A stretch of DNA of 64,000 bases from Acinetobacter junii CIP 64.5 (GCF_000368765.1 NZ_KB849655.1:1590127-1654126), one strand, 5' to 3'; positions 18,653-28,452 are shown, counted from the first letter of the stretch. Notes: generated from the sequence alone by a model not told the origin. Numbers and translations: made by a program.

Positions 18653-20170
18653 ATGATGTCTTTAAGTCGTATTCGCCTTGCGTCTCTACACGACAAAGTG
18701 ATGAGTGCAGAACAGGCTGCTCGCTTTATTGAAAATGATATGACGGTTGGTATGAGCGGATTTACTCGTGCAGGAGAGGCGAAAGCTGTTCCTCAAGCAC
18801 TGGTTGAACAAGCTAAAAAAAATCCGTTAAAAATCACGTTAATTACTGGTGCAAGTCTCGGAAATGACTTAGACAAACAACTGACGGAAGCAGGTGTACT
18901 TGCACGTCGCATGCCATTCCAAGTTGACAATACCTTACGTCGTGCAATTAATAACGGCGAAGTGATGTTTATTGACCAACATTTATCTGAAACCGTTGAA
19001 CAAATGCGTAATCAGCAGCTCAAACGTCCAGATGTAGCTGTGATTGAAGCGGTCGCAATCACTGAAGATGGTCACATTGTTCCAACAACATCCGTTGGTA
19101 ACTCGGCAAGCTTTGCAATTTTCGCTGAAAAAGTGATTGTAGAAATCAACACATCACTCAGCGAAAACTTTGAAGGCTTACACGATATTTACATCCCAAC
19201 CTATCGTCCAACGCGTACACCGCTGCCTTTAACTCAAGTGGATGATCGTATCGGCTCGACTGCGATTCCAATCGATCCTGCAAAAATCGTCGGCATCGTG
19301 TTCAACGATACAGCTGACTCACCTTCAACAGTGACAGCGCCAGATGATGAGACTCAAGGCATTGCGAATCATTTGATTGCATTTTTTGAGAAAGAAGTTG
19401 CTGCTGGTCGTTTAGCGAAAAACTTAGGTCCTTTACAAGCGGGTATTGGTTCTATTGCAAACGCTGTTCTCACTGGTTTGAAAGATTCAAACTTCGAAGA
19501 TCTTGTGATGTACTCTGAAGTACTTCAAGACTGTACGTTTGAGTTGATCGATGCAGGTAAAATGAAGTTTGCTTCTGGTAGCTCAATTACACTTTCAGCT
19601 CAGTGTGGCGAGCGTGTATTTGGCAATCTAGAGCACTACAAAGATAAATTAGTCTTACGTCCACAAGAAATTTCAAATCACCCTGAAATTGTGCGTCGCT
19701 TAGGTATTATTGGGATCAACACTGCCCTCGAATTTGATATTTATGGCAATGTGAACTCAACTCACGTTTGTGGTACCAAGATGATGAATGGTATCGGTGG
19801 CTCAGGTGATTTCGCACGTAATGCGCACTTAGCAATCTTTGTCACCAAGTCAATCGCAAAAGGTGGCGATATTTCTTCGATCGTGCCGATGGTGAGCCAT
19901 GTTGATCACTGTGAACATGATGTTGATATTCTAGTGACAGAACAAGGCTTGGCTGACCTTCGTGGTTTAGCACCGCGTGAGCGTGCACGTGTGATTATCG
20001 ATAATTGTGTACATCCACTCTACCAAGCCGCATTAAACGATTATTTTGATCGTTCATGTGAGCGTGGTGGACATACACCTCATATTCTTCGTGAAGCATT
20101 GTCATGGCATGCAAATTTTGAAGAAACAGGTCATATGCTATCGAACGGTTCTTTAGCTAAAACAGCTTAA
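18653..20170 (+). CDS. Acetyl-CoA hydrolase / succinyl-CoA:acetate CoA-transferase
   Basis: A 505-aa class I CoA-transferase of the ScpC/AarC/Cat1 type. It moves CoA between succinyl-CoA (or propionyl-CoA) and acetate. The N-terminal domain has GMSGFTRAGEAKAVP; the catalytic glutamate is probably in MYSEVLQD near residue 288, followed by the oxyanion-type GIGSIANAVL region upstream and the GGSGDFARNAH loop near residue 382. Two ATG codons in tandem open the gene. It is monocistronic. Which of the two activities dominates cannot be told from sequence. Confidence 0.88.
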   Translation: MMSLSRIRLASLHDKVMSAEQAARFIENDMTVGMSGFTRAGEAKAVPQALVEQAKKNPLKITLITGASLGNDLDKQLTEAGVLARRMPFQVDNTLRRAINNGEVMFIDQHLSETVEQMRNQQLKRPDVAVIEAVAITEDGHIVPTTSVGNSASFAIFAEKVIVEINTSLSENFEGLHDIYIPTYRPTRTPLPLTQVDDRIGSTAIPIDPAKIVGIVFNDTADSPSTVTAPDDETQGIANHLIAFFEKEVAAGRLAKNLGPLQAGIGSIANAVLTGLKDSNFEDLVMYSEVLQDCTFELIDAGKMKFASGSSITLSAQCGERVFGNLEHYKDKLVLRPQEISNHPEIVRRLGIIGINTALEFDIYGNVNSTHVCGTKMMNGIGGSGDFARNAHLAIFVTKSIAKGGDISSIVPMVSHVDHCEHDVDILVTEQGLADLRGLAPRERARVIIDNCVHPLYQAALNDYFDRSCERGGHTPHILREALSWHANFEETGHMLSNGSLAKTA

Positions 20171-20190
20171 ATTTCCTTTGTAGCAAATAA

Positions 20191-20216
20191 AAGGCTGAAT
20201 CTGTTGATTCAGCCTT
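20191..20216. terminator. Bidirectional terminator
   Basis: Perfect 11-bp stem AAGGCTGAATC/GATTCAGCCTT, TGTT loop, between the convergent CoA-transferase and FadL-like genes. Confidence 0.9.
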
Positions 20217-20223
20217 TTTCTAT

Positions 20224-21483
20224 TTAGAACTTCACACCGTAAGATATACCTAAGATATGTTGATCCATTTCTAGATTTGCCTCACCCCCACCAAATGCTG
20301 TCGGGATCGATTGATTGCCTTTTACGGTTTCTTTTAAACCATAGGTATAGGCAACACTTAACTCTTGCGCTCGATCAATATCCCACGTCGCACCTAGACT
20401 AATATGATCTTTAATCACACCTGGTGCTAGAATATTTAAGAAAGTCTGATCTTGTGGGATAGGCTGATCATTATGGCTATAACCAGCACGCATTGTGAGT
20501 TGTGGATTGACTTGATAGCTTGCTCCCAACTTATAGACGTTAATATCTTTCCAACCGAAACCCTGTCCCTTTTCTGATCCGAAAGTATTGCCTTGCATCA
20601 CAGAAGCTAAACTAAAAGGATTACCGACCGAATCAACATCCGAATAATTGATTCGCTGTATATCCGCTAATACAGTCAAAGCAGGGGTTAACTTGAAGCT
20701 TGCTCCAACCCCATAACTCTCAGGAACATCAAAATCACCCGATTCAGCAAATAAACCGCGATACTTATCAAATTTATCTGCATCAATTTTTGACGCATAG
20801 TTTGCTCCGACAGTAACGACATCATTTAATTTCGCACTCCAGCCCACTCGCACCCCAATCCCTGTAGCAGAGTCTTTACCTTTATTGCTTAGATTTTTTC
20901 CATCATTTGAAAATGGGGCAAAACCAGAAATTCCTTTCGCTTCAAAACGTTGATAAAGAAAATTTGTCGCAATCCCGATTGATTGATTTTCACTATAGCG
21001 CCATGCAACCGTTGGAGAGACAAATATCTGAGATAAATCAACACCCGCTTCGCCTGTATTACCAAATTCAGCATAAGGATTGCGTTTATAGGTCGTATTC
21101 ATACCACCATTGCCATAAATCGCTAAGCCTAAAGCAACGCTATCATTTACTTTCTTATTGATCGCAAATTCAGGCAGTACAAAGTATTCACGACCATTAC
21201 CGCTGTATTGTCCATTGGCACCGGCTAAGTTCCCCTCAATCTCAGCAGAGCGTTTAGGATTAAATAGGGTCGCACCAACATCTACACGGCTATCAATCCA
21301 GCTCAAACCTGATGGATTACTCGCTATAGTGAGCGCATCGTTAAATGCAGCGATAGAGGCACCAGCTTGACCTTGGGCTTTCACGCCATAACCATGCATA
21401 AAATAGCCTGTAGTCGCAGATGCGTGCTGTGCTATACCCGATAAAAGAACAACTGGAAGAGCTACCCCGATAAACTTTTGCAT
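20224..21483 (-). CDS. FadL/TodX-family outer membrane channel
   Basis: A 419-aa outer-membrane protein of the OMPP1/FadL/TodX family, which lets long-chain fatty acids or hydrophobic compounds cross the outer membrane. The signal peptide is about residues 1-23 (cleavage near ASA-TTGYF). The mature start TTGYFMHGYGVKAQGQAGAS is the family N-terminal hatch, with NPSG following. Alternating beta strands fill the rest, and the protein ends with an aromatic GISYGVKF suitable for BAM recognition. Substrate unknown; fatty acids are most likely. Confidence 0.9.
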   Translation of the reverse strand: MQKFIGVALPVVLLSGIAQHASATTGYFMHGYGVKAQGQAGASIAAFNDALTIASNPSGLSWIDSRVDVGATLFNPKRSAEIEGNLAGANGQYSGNGREYFVLPEFAINKKVNDSVALGLAIYGNGGMNTTYKRNPYAEFGNTGEAGVDLSQIFVSPTVAWRYSENQSIGIATNFLYQRFEAKGISGFAPFSNDGKNLSNKGKDSATGIGVRVGWSAKLNDVVTVGANYASKIDADKFDKYRGLFAESGDFDVPESYGVGASFKLTPALTVLADIQRINYSDVDSVGNPFSLASVMQGNTFGSEKGQGFGWKDINVYKLGASYQVNPQLTMRAGYSHNDQPIPQDQTFLNILAPGVIKDHISLGATWDIDRAQELSVAYTYGLKETVKGNQSIPTAFGGGEANLEMDQHILGISYGVKF

Positions 21484-21647
21484 AACTTATCTTCAACAAA
21501 AATAATATATTCGCAAGTATATTGTTTTTCTTTTATTCATATAACTAAGTAAAATTGAGATGCATATTCTTTTTATTCATAAAGAGTTTTTAATATAGAA
21601 CTTAGAAAGACTTAAATATGAATTACGCATAATTTAACCTATAAAAA

Positions 21648-21671
21648 AACCCCAAACATTAGTTTGGGGTT
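21648..21671 (-). terminator. Terminator of downstream tRNA-Phe
   Basis: Perfect 10-bp stem AACCCCAAAC/GTTTGGGGTT, 4-nt loop, followed on the minus strand by a T run. It lies 8 bp after the tRNA CCA end. Confidence 0.88.
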
Positions 21672-21679
21672 TTTGAATA

Positions 21680-21755
21680 TGGTGGCGTGACCCAGGATCG
21701 AACTGGGGACACACGGATTTTCAATCCGTTGCTCTACCTACTGAGCTATCGCGCC
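21680..21755 (-). tRNA. tRNA-Phe(GAA)
   Basis: 76-nt tRNA on the minus strand with CCA encoded. The acceptor begins GGCGCGA, the anticodon loop is TTGAAAA with anticodon GAA, and the T loop is GTTCGAT. It matches the second copy at 21895-21970 exactly. Confidence 0.96.
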
Positions 21756-21856
21756 AATGGCGTGTATTAAGCCGTATCTACAGCAAATAGTCAACAATTA
21801 TCCTGAGCTTTTGATTTGATTGCCCATTTTTCAGGCAAAAAAGTCCAGATAAAAAA

Positions 21857-21879
21857 AATCCCTGATGGGATCAGGGATT
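21857..21879 (-). terminator. Terminator of upstream tRNA-Phe
   Basis: Perfect 10-bp stem AATCCCTGAT/ATCAGGGATT with a 3-nt loop, followed on the minus strand by eight T. Each tRNA-Phe copy therefore has its own terminator. Confidence 0.88.
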
Positions 21880-21894
21880 GAAATTTCGAATCTA

Positions 21895-21970
21895 TGGTGG
21901 CGTGACCCAGGATCGAACTGGGGACACACGGATTTTCAATCCGTTGCTCTACCTACTGAGCTATCGCGCC
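21895..21970 (-). tRNA. tRNA-Phe(GAA), second copy
   Basis: Identical 76-nt copy of the neighbouring tRNA-Phe, in tandem with 139 bp between them. Anticodon GAA, CCA encoded. Confidence 0.96.
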
Positions 21971-22078
21971 AAAGTGGGCGTATTAAACAATGTTTGTCAA
22001 AATCCGTCAAGTTAATTTAAGGATTTTTAGATTAAGTGTTTAATTTAACTCCAATTAGACCCCATATTTAGCTCGCGA

Positions 22079-22456
22079 TTAGATTTTTCCAAGATGTGAT
22101 AGACAGCGATGAATCGCGCCACATCCAGGTTCAAACTGTTTTACGCCCTGCTCTTCCTCAATACGGCAAACTTCCTCAACGAGACGTTCTGCCACACCGC
22201 GACCGCGATTGGATGGATGTACAACAATATATTCCAAAACACGGCTTTCACCTTGTCCTGTGACCCAGATTGCACCTATAATTTTGGTGTTAAATTCAGC
22301 GGTATAAACTGTGGTATATTGCTGTAGATCTTGTTCAAGTTGCTGCATTGCATCTTGCCCATCACCAAACTCTGGACTGGTGTCATAAAGTCGCTCTAGC
22401 TGGGTACGAATTCCTAGATTTTCTAGTGAACTGTAAGCATGTACGGTAATAGGCAT
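22079..22456 (-). CDS. GNAT-family protein, PanZ/PanM-like acetyl-CoA sensor
   Basis: A 125-aa single-domain GNAT protein. Motif A, which binds acetyl-CoA, is VVHPSNRGRGVAERLVEEV near residues 78-96; strands before it (TTVYTAEFNTKIIGAIWVTG) are typical. The size and C-terminus resemble PanZ, which binds acetyl-CoA and promotes PanD maturation in coenzyme A synthesis, but a plain small acetyltransferase is possible. It is divergent from hisB. Confidence 0.72.
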   Translation of the reverse strand: MPITVHAYSSLENLGIRTQLERLYDTSPEFGDGQDAMQQLEQDLQQYTTVYTAEFNTKIIGAIWVTGQGESRVLEYIVVHPSNRGRGVAERLVEEVCRIEEEQGVKQFEPGCGAIHRCLSHLGKI

Positions 22457-22559
22457 TGATTAACCCTCCTGAGCAAACTATGATGCTGTCACTTTTTCGT
22501 CACAGCGAAACTTTGGTTTTTAATTCAATCATTTTTGACGTTTTTTGAGGAACGTGTCC

Positions 22560-23153
22560 ATGACGCAACGTATCAGTGAAGTGGTAAGAAATACCAACGA
22601 AACAAAAATTCGAGTTCGTCTCAATCTCGATGGTACTGGTCAAGGCACACTCAACACTGGAGTTCCATTTTTAGACCATATGATTGATCAAATCAAGCGC
22701 CATGGTCTATTTGATATCGATATTCATTGCGATGGTGACTTGGAAATCGATGATCACCATACCGTCGAAGACTGTGGAATCACCTTGGGACAAGCCTTTG
22801 CGCAAGCTTTAGGAGATAAAAAGGGCTTACGTCGTTACGGTCATTTTTATGCACCACTCGATGAAGCACTTTCGCGTGTTGTCGTTGATCTCTCTGGTCG
22901 TCCAGGCTTGTTTATGGATATTCCATTCACACGCGCCCGTATCGGAACATTCGATGTCGATTTATTTTCAGAATTTTTCCAAGGTTTTGTCAACCATGCG
23001 TTGATGACCTTACATATCGACAATTTAAAAGGCAAAAATAGCCATCACCAGATCGAAAGTGTATTCAAAGCTTTGGCACGTGCTTTACGTATGGCATGTG
23101 AGGTTGATCCTCGTGCCGAAGGCATGATTGCATCAACGAAAGGTAGCTTGTAA
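22560..23153 (+). CDS. hisB: Imidazoleglycerol-phosphate dehydratase
   Basis: HisB carries out the seventh step of histidine synthesis (IGP to imidazole-acetol phosphate). The 197-aa protein has the manganese-binding histidine clusters: [32 protein letters not shown] and [12 protein letters not shown] start at ATG 22560, with GAGGA about 8 nt upstream; a TTG 15 bp earlier adds nothing conserved. It is the single-function form, not fused to a phosphatase. It overlaps hisH by one base (TAATG). Confidence 0.97.
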   Translation: MTQRISEVVRNTNETKIRVRLNLDGTGQGTLNTGVPFLDHMIDQIKRHGLFDIDIHCDGDLEIDDHHTVEDCGITLGQAFAQALGDKKGLRRYGHFYAPLDEALSRVVVDLSGRPGLFMDIPFTRARIGTFDVDLFSEFFQGFVNHALMTLHIDNLKGKNSHHQIESVFKALARALRMACEVDPRAEGMIASTKGSL

Positions 23154-23770
23154 TGACGCGTATTGCTTTACTTGATTATGGCATGGGCAACTTACACTCA
23201 GCAGCCAAAGCGCTAGAGCATGTAGGTGCAACAGTTGATGTGACTAACGATCCTAAGCTGATTGCCAAAGCGGATAAAATCGTGTTCCCAGGCGTAGGTG
23301 CCATGCGTGACTGTATGCAAGGCATGCATGAGGCAGGAATTGATGAAGTCGTTCGTCAAGCGGCTTTTAACAAACCTGTACTCGCGATTTGTGTTGGCAT
23401 GCAAGCATTGCTACAAAGCTCTGAAGAGAATGGTGGCGTAGAAGCTTTGGGTATTTTTGAGGGTGTGGTCAAACACTTCCCTGAAATTCCGAATTTAAAA
23501 GTTCCGCACATGGGTTGGAACCAAGTACATCAACTTGATCCAAGTCATCCAATGTGGAACAACATCGAGCAAGATGCTCGTTTTTATTTCGTACATAGCT
23601 ACTATATCGAACCAAAAGATTCTACAGTTACAGCGGCAACTTGTGATTATGGTGTGAACTTCTGCACAGCGATTCACAAAGACAATTTATTCGCGACCCA
23701 ATTCCATCCAGAGAAAAGTCATACTGCTGGTTTACAGTTGTTAAAAAACTTTGTGGAATGGAAAATCTAA
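23153..23770 (+). CDS. hisH: Imidazole glycerol phosphate synthase, glutamine amidotransferase subunit
   Basis: HisH supplies ammonia from glutamine to HisF for the fifth step of histidine synthesis. The 205-aa class I amidotransferase has the nucleophile Cys in [10 protein letters not shown] (about residue 84), and the His-Glu pair in TQFHPEKSH near the end. PGVGAM and VPHMGWN are family motifs. It starts inside the hisB stop and ends in a terminator, so hisB-hisH is a two-gene operon. Its partner hisF is 8.5 kb away. Confidence 0.97.
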   Translation: MTRIALLDYGMGNLHSAAKALEHVGATVDVTNDPKLIAKADKIVFPGVGAMRDCMQGMHEAGIDEVVRQAAFNKPVLAICVGMQALLQSSEENGGVEALGIFEGVVKHFPEIPNLKVPHMGWNQVHQLDPSHPMWNNIEQDARFYFVHSYYIEPKDSTVTAATCDYGVNFCTAIHKDNLFATQFHPEKSHTAGLQLLKNFVEWKI

Positions 23771-23799
23771 GCATTTGAACAAGTTTAGCTCCTGATAAT

Positions 23800-23822
23800 A
23801 AAGCCAATTTTAAATTGGCTTT
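23800..23822 (+). terminator. Terminator of hisBH
   Basis: AAAGCCAATTT/AAATTGGCTTT stem with TA loop followed by eight T. Confidence 0.85.
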
Positions 23823-23951
23823 ATTTTTTTAATTGCCTTATCTATTTATTTCTCATTATTTTTTGCATATCATGCAAACACTTTGAATAAAAATCAAACA
23901 ACAGATAATTTCAAAATTAAATTTAAAAATCAGAGACTACAGGAAAATAAT

Positions 23952-24485
23952 ATGTCTTCTCAGCTTCAAACAAATGATTCAGGTTTTAGTGCAAATGGGC
24001 GTTTTGGCAGACTTTCTTACTTAGGCTGGAATATGTTACTCGTGGTCTTCGTATTCATTTTGGGTATTATCGCAGCGTTTTTTGTTCCAGCTTTGAGTCC
24101 TTCAACGACAAGTTCATCGATGTATGTATTTGGTGGACTCTTTATCATTGTTTATATTGCAATGATCTACTTCAGCTTTATTTTCTCAATCCGCCGTTTA
24201 CATGATCGAAATCAAACAGGTTGGTTGTCATTAGTGATGATTATTCCTTTCATCAATTTCTTATTTTTTATTTACTTGAGTTGTGCAAAGGGTGATGAAA
24301 ATACAAATAACTATGGCTCACCTCGTATTACTCAGGGTTGGGAAAAAGTCTTAGCTTGGATATACATTATTATCCTTCCACTCTGCATTTTAGCCATAGC
24401 AGCATCCGCAATTCCTGCTTACCAAAACTATATTCAAAAAAGCCAACAGCTCCAGATGGAACAAATGAATAGATATGCAGAATAA
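23952..24485 (+). CDS. DUF805 membrane protein
   Basis: A 177-aa inner-membrane protein. The opening FSANGRFGRLSYLGWNML is the DUF805 signature (residues about 12-30), and IRRLHDRNQTGWLSL before the third helix is the second family motif. Four hydrophobic segments are visible. The start ATG 23952 has AGGA 8 nt upstream; an earlier TTG is less likely. A short pilin-like C-terminal phrase (IPAYQNYIQKSQQLQ) follows the last helix. Function unknown. Confidence 0.85.
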   Translation: MSSQLQTNDSGFSANGRFGRLSYLGWNMLLVVFVFILGIIAAFFVPALSPSTTSSSMYVFGGLFIIVYIAMIYFSFIFSIRRLHDRNQTGWLSLVMIIPFINFLFFIYLSCAKGDENTNNYGSPRITQGWEKVLAWIYIIILPLCILAIAASAIPAYQNYIQKSQQLQMEQMNRYAE

Positions 24486-24501
24486 ACCAAGTCTATTTTT
24501 C

Positions 24502-24527
24502 AAAGCCAAGTGGGAAAACTTGGCTTT
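24502..24527 (+). terminator. Intrinsic terminator
   Basis: AAAGCCAAG/CTTGGCTTT stem, 8-nt loop, T run after it. Confidence 0.8.
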
Positions 24528-24578
24528 TTCAATTGATCAAAACGGTTTAAGCTGAGTGAAACGATTTGAGCTCATTTC

Positions 24579-25241
24579 ATGGAAATGCAACAACAAACTG
24601 CGCTTTTAAGCAAAGAACAAATACGCACCTTCCCTGCATTTCAAAACTTAAATCCAGATCGAATTTATGTCATCCATACACTTAATCAGTGTTTACAAAT
24701 TGAAGCTGAGCTTAAATCTGTGCAAGTGTTCGGCTTTGATACAGAATCCAAACCGACCTTCAAAGTCGGTGAAAAATCAACAGGCCCTCACCTTATCCAG
24801 TTGTCTAGCTTAGAAAATGCTTATCTTTTTCAGGTGAATCCAGAAATATTGGCTTTCTTAAAACCTATTTTAGAAAATGAACAACAACTCAAAGTTGGTT
24901 TTGGTTTAAAAAATGATGCCAGTGGTTTTAGACGCAAAGGGATTCATCCAAACGGTCTGATTGATTTAGCAAAATGCTTTTCAAATTTTGGATATAACAC
25001 CCAAGTCGGTGTACAAACGGCAATTGCTTTGTTATTTCAGCGTTATTTTCCTAAAAGTAAAAAAATTAGCACCTCTAACTGGTCTGTTAAACAACTCAGC
25101 CCTCAACAAATCAATTATGCTGCGGCAGATGCTTATGCCGCGCGTATTATTTTTGAATATCTCTACCAGCATCAAAGTTTCACGTCACCACTTCAACAAC
25201 AAATCGAAAGAATACTCACAGGTTCTCAATCCAAGACTTAG
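24579..25241 (+). CDS. 3'-5' exonuclease-domain protein (RNase D-like, DEDDy)
   Basis: A 220-aa protein with a DEDD exonuclease fold and nothing else: first acidic pair in VFGFDTESKP (about residue 53), second Asp probably in FGLKNDASGF, third in LIDLAKCF, and the C-terminal Tyr-Asp in INYAAADAYAARIIFEY. This is the RNase D core without HRDC domains, so a small 3'-5' exonuclease acting on RNA or DNA. Stands alone between DUF805 and hisA. Confidence 0.84.
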   Translation: MEMQQQTALLSKEQIRTFPAFQNLNPDRIYVIHTLNQCLQIEAELKSVQVFGFDTESKPTFKVGEKSTGPHLIQLSSLENAYLFQVNPEILAFLKPILENEQQLKVGFGLKNDASGFRRKGIHPNGLIDLAKCFSNFGYNTQVGVQTAIALLFQRYFPKSKKISTSNWSVKQLSPQQINYAAADAYAARIIFEYLYQHQSFTSPLQQQIERILTGSQSKT

Positions 25242-25306
25242 AGATTGATCAATACTTTGTTAATATGTAGCCAATTTTAATTTACGATGAAGCTAGGAGC
25301 GAAAGC

Positions 25307-26038
25307 ATGCTAATCATCCCTGCAATTGACCTGAAAGATGGTAAATGTGTACGTTTAAAACAAGGACGCATGGAAGACGATACTGTTTTCTCTGATGATC
25401 CTGTGGCAACTGCACAACATTGGGTTGATGAAGGCGCACGTCGTTTACATTTAGTTGATTTAAATGGTGCTTTCGCTGGTACGCCAATTCACAAACCAGT
25501 GGTTGAAGCTATTGCGCGAGCACAACCTGAATTACCAATCCAAATTGGTGGTGGCATCCGTTCACTTGAAACCATCGAGCACTACTTAGATGCTGGCGTA
25601 TCGTTTGTCATTATCGGTACCAAAGCAGTCAAAGAACCTGAGTTTGTTGAAGAAGCATGTAAACAGTTTGCAGGTCATATTATTGTTGGTATCGATGCGA
25701 TCAATGGCATGGTTGCAACTGACGGTTGGGCAAATGTCACTGATGTTAAAGCGACAGATCTTGCTAAACGTTTCGCTGACGCTGGTGTATCTAGCATCGT
25801 CTACACTGATATTGCACGTGATGGCATGATGCAAGGTGTCAACATTGAGCAAACTGTTCACTTAGCTCAATATTCAGGATTACCTGTTATTGCATCTGGT
25901 GGTGTCACCAATCTTGATGATGTACGCAACTTGAAAGGTCAATCAGGTATTTTAGGTGCTATCACAGGTCGAGCAATTTATGAGGGCACTTTAAGCCTTC
26001 GTGAAGCTCAACTTTTACTGGATGAACAATCACTTTAA
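25307..26038 (+). CDS. hisA: ProFAR isomerase
   Basis: HisA opens the ribose ring in the fourth step of histidine synthesis, making PRFAR. The 243-aa half-barrel duplicate has catalytic Asp in [14 protein letters not shown] (about residue 8) and Asp in [11 protein letters not shown] (about residue 130), with phosphate loops GGGIRS and ASGGV. AGGAGC lies 7 nt before the ATG. It has its own terminator and lies between the exonuclease and sulP. Confidence 0.97.
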   Translation: MLIIPAIDLKDGKCVRLKQGRMEDDTVFSDDPVATAQHWVDEGARRLHLVDLNGAFAGTPIHKPVVEAIARAQPELPIQIGGGIRSLETIEHYLDAGVSFVIIGTKAVKEPEFVEEACKQFAGHIIVGIDAINGMVATDGWANVTDVKATDLAKRFADAGVSSIVYTDIARDGMMQGVNIEQTVHLAQYSGLPVIASGGVTNLDDVRNLKGQSGILGAITGRAIYEGTLSLREAQLLLDEQSL

Positions 26039-26046
26039 TTGTGTTT

Positions 26047-26082
26047 AGCTCTAGCGATTTGAATAATGGCTAGAGCTTTTTT
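26047..26082 (+). terminator. Terminator of hisA
   Basis: Perfect 9-bp stem AGCTCTAGC/GCTAGAGCT followed by TTTTTT. Confidence 0.85.
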
Positions 26083-26182
26083 CGCTTAAATGTTATCCTC
26101 ATCCTGATTTTTATCTCGATCTTCAATTCTATAATGTCACTTACGCCACCCTAGTTTTTACAGCCCCCTCTTGTAAATAACT

Positions 26183-26237
26183 CATCACTGTCTAGTGATG
26201 TGGTGTAGTCGTGTGCATTTTTATATCACATCACTAG
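26183..26237 (+). promoter_or_regulatory. Leader with two mutually exclusive hairpins upstream of the SulP gene
   Basis: CATCACT (26183-26189) can pair with AGTGATG (26194-26200). The same segment, CTAGTGATGTG (26192-26202), can instead pair perfectly over 11 bp with CACATCACTAG (26227-26237). The two folds exclude each other. They lie 35-90 bp before the SulP start. Confidence 0.45.
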
Positions 26238-26271
26238 CCTTTAAAATATTTTTCAAAAATAGGCTATTTCT

Positions 26272-27741
26272 ATGTTTTCCAATGTACGAGAACAATGGTT
26301 CTCTAATATTCGTGCCGATGTGCTGGCGGGTCTTGTGGTCGGCTTAGCGCTGATTCCCGAGGCGATTGCATTTTCAATCATCGCGGGGGTTGATCCCAAA
26401 GTTGGTTTATATGCGTCCTTCTGTATTGCAGTCGTGATTTCTTTTGTTGGTGGGCGTCCTGCCATGATTTCAGCAGCGACTGGCGCAATGGCTTTGGTCA
26501 TGGCAAGTCTGGTGAAAGAACATGGATTACAATATCTACTTGCAGCAACATTATTAACAGGTGTACTGCAAATTCTGGCGGGCTATTTAAAACTCGCAAA
26601 ACTCATGCGATTTGTTTCTAAATCTGTGGTGATTGGCTTCGTCAACGCGCTTGCTATCCTCATTTTTATGGCGCAATTACCTGAATTGATCAATGTAACA
26701 TGGCATGTATATGCATTAGTTGGCTTGGGTTTAGCCATTATTTATCTCTTCCCTTTACTCCCTAAAATTGGAAAACTTATTCCCTCTCCTTTGGTCTGTA
26801 TTATCGTTATTAGCCTGATCGCTGTAGGTTTCGGAATTGATATTCGCACTGTGGGAGATATGGGTGAATTGCCAGATACACTGCCTGTATTCTTATTACC
26901 CGATATTCCTCTTAACCTAGAAACGCTACAAATCATTTTACCTTATTCGATTGCACTCGCAGCCGTGGGCTTACTTGAATCCATGATGACAGCCACGATT
27001 ATTGATGAAATGACCGATACGCCAAGTGATAAATTCCAAGAATGTAAAGGTCAAGGGATAGCTAATATTGCATCTGGTTTTATGGGTGGGATGGCGGGGT
27101 GTGCCATGATTGGTCAATCCATGATTAATGTGAAATCAGGTGGTCTAACCCGATTATCAACATTTTCAGCAGGCGTATTTTTGCTGATCTTAGTCGTCTT
27201 TATTAGTGACTGGCTCAAAGTTATTCCTATGGCAGCATTGGTTGCCGTGATGATTATGGTCTCGATTAGCACATTTGAGTGGAAATCACTGACAGGTTTT
27301 AAATCTAATCCCCAAAGTAGCAACGTGGTTATGATTGCCACTGTCATTGTGGTTGTAGCAACCCATAACTTGGCACTCGGTGTACTCACAGGTGTATTAC
27401 TATCCGCTTTATTCCTTGCCAATAAATTAGAAAATGATATTCGTGTTGAAAGCTATATAGAAAATGATGCACGAGTCTACGATTTAAAAGGTCAAATCTT
27501 TTTCAGCTCCTCAGAAAAATTCATGCAGGGTTTTAATTTCCAAGAACCAATTTCTAAGGTCATTATTGATTTAACTCATTCACATATTTGGGATGTAACT
27601 TCAGTGGCAATGCTAGATTCTGTGGTGAATAAGTTCCAAAGAAATGGAGTCAATGTCACGGTACGTGGGTTGAATGAAGCCAGTTCAATCATGATTGATA
27701 AATATGGAACACATACTAAACATCAGTTTGATGCAATTTAG
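26272..27741 (+). CDS. SulP-family inorganic anion transporter with STAS domain
   Basis: A 489-aa inner-membrane carrier. The N-terminal transmembrane domain has the SulP signature ([18 protein letters not shown], residues about 21-38), GSxxG-like ATGAMA and about 10-14 helices to residue 385. A C-terminal STAS domain follows ([18 protein letters not shown]). Family members carry sulfate, bicarbonate or dicarboxylates, so the substrate is open; bacterial short SulP proteins are often bicarbonate or sulfate carriers. It is monocistronic with a strong terminator. Confidence 0.92.
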   Translation: MFSNVREQWFSNIRADVLAGLVVGLALIPEAIAFSIIAGVDPKVGLYASFCIAVVISFVGGRPAMISAATGAMALVMASLVKEHGLQYLLAATLLTGVLQILAGYLKLAKLMRFVSKSVVIGFVNALAILIFMAQLPELINVTWHVYALVGLGLAIIYLFPLLPKIGKLIPSPLVCIIVISLIAVGFGIDIRTVGDMGELPDTLPVFLLPDIPLNLETLQIILPYSIALAAVGLLESMMTATIIDEMTDTPSDKFQECKGQGIANIASGFMGGMAGCAMIGQSMINVKSGGLTRLSTFSAGVFLLILVVFISDWLKVIPMAALVAVMIMVSISTFEWKSLTGFKSNPQSSNVVMIATVIVVVATHNLALGVLTGVLLSALFLANKLENDIRVESYIENDARVYDLKGQIFFSSSEKFMQGFNFQEPISKVIIDLTHSHIWDVTSVAMLDSVVNKFQRNGVNVTVRGLNEASSIMIDKYGTHTKHQFDAI

Positions 27742-27770
27742 CTCAACAGACTAACGCCATTAAGCATAAA

Positions 27771-27796
27771 AAAGCCAAACTTTCGTGTTTGGCTTT
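27771..27796. terminator. Bidirectional terminator
   Basis: AAAGCCAAAC/GTTTGGCTTT stem, TTTCGT loop, with A and T tracts, between convergent sulP and the XRE gene. Confidence 0.9.
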
Positions 27797-27802
27797 TTTA
27801 GA

Positions 27803-28354
27803 TCAATAAATCACATTTCGAATAAAGCGGAGTATGTCAGTACCTTGATTGCTATAACGGTAAGGAACAGAACTATCAAATAAAAACGATGTACCCGCTG
27901 CAACTAAATGTGTTCCAGAAGCAAATTCTAGACTCAGTTCACCTTCAATGACATAGATCAACTCCTGCCACCCTTGTTGATCAGGTTCAGCAACATAGGT
28001 CTCTCCAACGGCCAATGTCCATGTCCATAATTCGACTTGAGTACGTGCAGGGATGGATGCATGTAAAGTTGCCTGACTCTCAAGATGAGTGCCTTGCCAT
28101 GCCAAAGTCTTAACGACCGCAGAATCCACAAGCTCTGGTGCTGTCACAAGTTGTTTGAAATTCACATCTAAAGCATTTGCAATCGCATCCAGCTTGGTCA
28201 GACTAATATTCACCATTCCTGTTTCTATAGATGCGATGGTACGTCGGCTGACTCCAGCCCGCTCTGCCAACTCTTGCTGACTTAATTGATGCTGGTTTCG
28301 ATAAAATCGAATATTCTGCCCTACATATTGCAATACCGCATCAGGATGATTCAT
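27803..28354 (-). CDS. XRE-family regulator with C-terminal cupin
   Basis: A 183-aa regulator. Residues 10-65 are an HTH_3 domain (LSQQELAERAGVSRRTIASIE), and residues 110-180 a cupin_2 domain (ELIYVIEGELSLEF). This architecture is common next to transporters and amine or amino-acid genes. It is divergent from a DMT transporter, with three evenly spaced dyads in the gap that it probably binds, controlling both genes. Ligand unknown. Confidence 0.9.
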   Translation of the reverse strand: MNHPDAVLQYVGQNIRFYRNQHQLSQQELAERAGVSRRTIASIETGMVNISLTKLDAIANALDVNFKQLVTAPELVDSAVVKTLAWQGTHLESQATLHASIPARTQVELWTWTLAVGETYVAEPDQQGWQELIYVIEGELSLEFASGTHLVAAGTSFLFDSSVPYRYSNQGTDILRFIRNVIY

Positions 28355-28380
28355 GCAGTTTCACTCTCATTTAATTATGC

Positions 28381-28431
28381 GCAATATATTGCACAAATGC
28401 ATAAATTAATGCAACATGTGCAGTATATTGC
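28381..28431. promoter_or_regulatory. Three phased dyads, likely operators of the XRE-cupin regulator
   Basis: Site 1 GCAATATATTGC (28381-28392, perfect palindrome), site 2 TGCATAAATTAATGCA (28398-28413), site 3 GCAGTATATTGC (28420-28431, one mismatch). Their centres are 19 and 20 bp apart, two helical turns, on one face of the DNA between divergent genes. Confidence 0.65.
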
Positions 28432-28452
28432 ACTTTGATTTGGAATTTGGTT

